32,116 bases of DNA from Pseudomonadota bacterium (GTDB lineage Bacteria; Pseudomonadota; Gammaproteobacteria; Steroidobacterales; Steroidobacteraceae). Under the pieces are notes generated by a model that saw only the letters and a program-made list of their open reading frames with translations, was not told the origin of the DNA and made no database searches. The stretch covers positions 1 through 32,116 of the forward strand of contig JAEWAF010000042.1 of assembly GCA_023391815.1 (NCBI GenBank). Direction: 5' to 3'. Made by a program: the position numbers and the translations under genes. The first letter of the stretch is position 1. Every line of letters begins with the position of its first letter. This document shows positions 32,017 through 32,116 of the stretch, in pieces.

Positions 32017-32116
32017 GCCGGGGGACTTCCCTTCTCCCGGCACCGCGCTCGCCCGTCGCGCATTGCGCTCCTAGGCGCACGTCCCTGATGTGCGCTGATT
32101 TCGAGGACACGTCCCT
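32017..32116. repeat. Hairpin-rich intergenic end with a repeated nonamer
   Basis: GCCGGG (32017-32022) pairs with CCCGGC (32036-32041), and GCGCAC (32075-32080) pairs with GTGCGC (32090-32095). CACGTCCCT occurs at 32079-32087 and again as the last bases of the window (32108-32116). The density of hairpins and short repeats suggests a REP-like element or the edge of a mobile unit that continues outside the window. No gene is visible from 31895 to the end. Confidence 0.4.

Overview
The window is about 32 kb of GC-rich chromosomal DNA that is densely coded on both strands. The gene content is that of a free-living Gammaproteobacterium: rsmC-type and rsuA-type rRNA modification genes, a YaiL-like DUF2058 protein, an LpxO-like lipid A hydroxylase, a YgiM-like SH3 protein and cstA-ybdD. 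Tandem TonB-dependent receptors, a DUF885 lipoprotein and the high GC suggest the Steroidobacter/Nevskia/Xanthomonas side of the class. This placement is inference from protein style; the window holds no rRNA, tRNA, phage genes, CRISPR array or intact transposase.

Layout. 1-4373 (+): the tail of one TonB-dependent receptor, a complete second receptor, and a DUF885 lipoprotein, probably one outer-membrane uptake and processing unit. 4365-7161: a GNAT acetyltransferase, an exported Shewanella-type metallophosphatase, a 338-bp stretch without a clear gene, and an SH3/coiled-coil membrane protein. 7371-8429 (-): a wrecked gene. A redoxin domain with an intact reading frame is followed by frame-broken scraps of the cytochrome-like and copper-monooxygenase-like domains that normally follow it. 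8588-9863: divergent apt and inorganic pyrophosphatase with a strong terminator. 9936-11413: a WYL regulator with a palindromic candidate operator, a 27-bp tandem repeat that copies its stop codon five times, and a DoxX protein. 11569-13754: an MFS transporter, then fragments of two MacB/FtsX-type ABC permeases.

13811-19967 is all on the minus strand: DUF1993, a zinc-ribbon protein with a bactofilin, the set cstA-ybdD-dsdA (pyruvate-type transporter, its small partner, D-serine ammonia-lyase, which makes pyruvate), and an exported histidine phosphatase. 20195-21460 (+) encodes a two-domain VOC protein with a 170-residue histone H1-like Lys/Ala/Pro tail. 21563-23771: an FAH-family hydrolase, a 99-residue unknown and a ketopantoate reductase-like enzyme. 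23850-26888 (+): class Ic aspartate aminotransferase, RsmC-like and RsuA-like genes with overlapping ends. 27062-31894: an AraC regulator, DUF2058, an unrecognised exported protein, an LpxO-like hydroxylase and transaldolase. The window closes with a 7-bp tandem repeat and a hairpin-rich intergenic stretch.

Most of this is ordinary core and accessory metabolism. I do not see a clear new defence or mobile system. The strongest unusual items are the VOC/histone-like fusion, the stop-codon-containing 27-bp repeat, the two genes decaying through several deletions, and the cstA-ybdD-dsdA arrangement.
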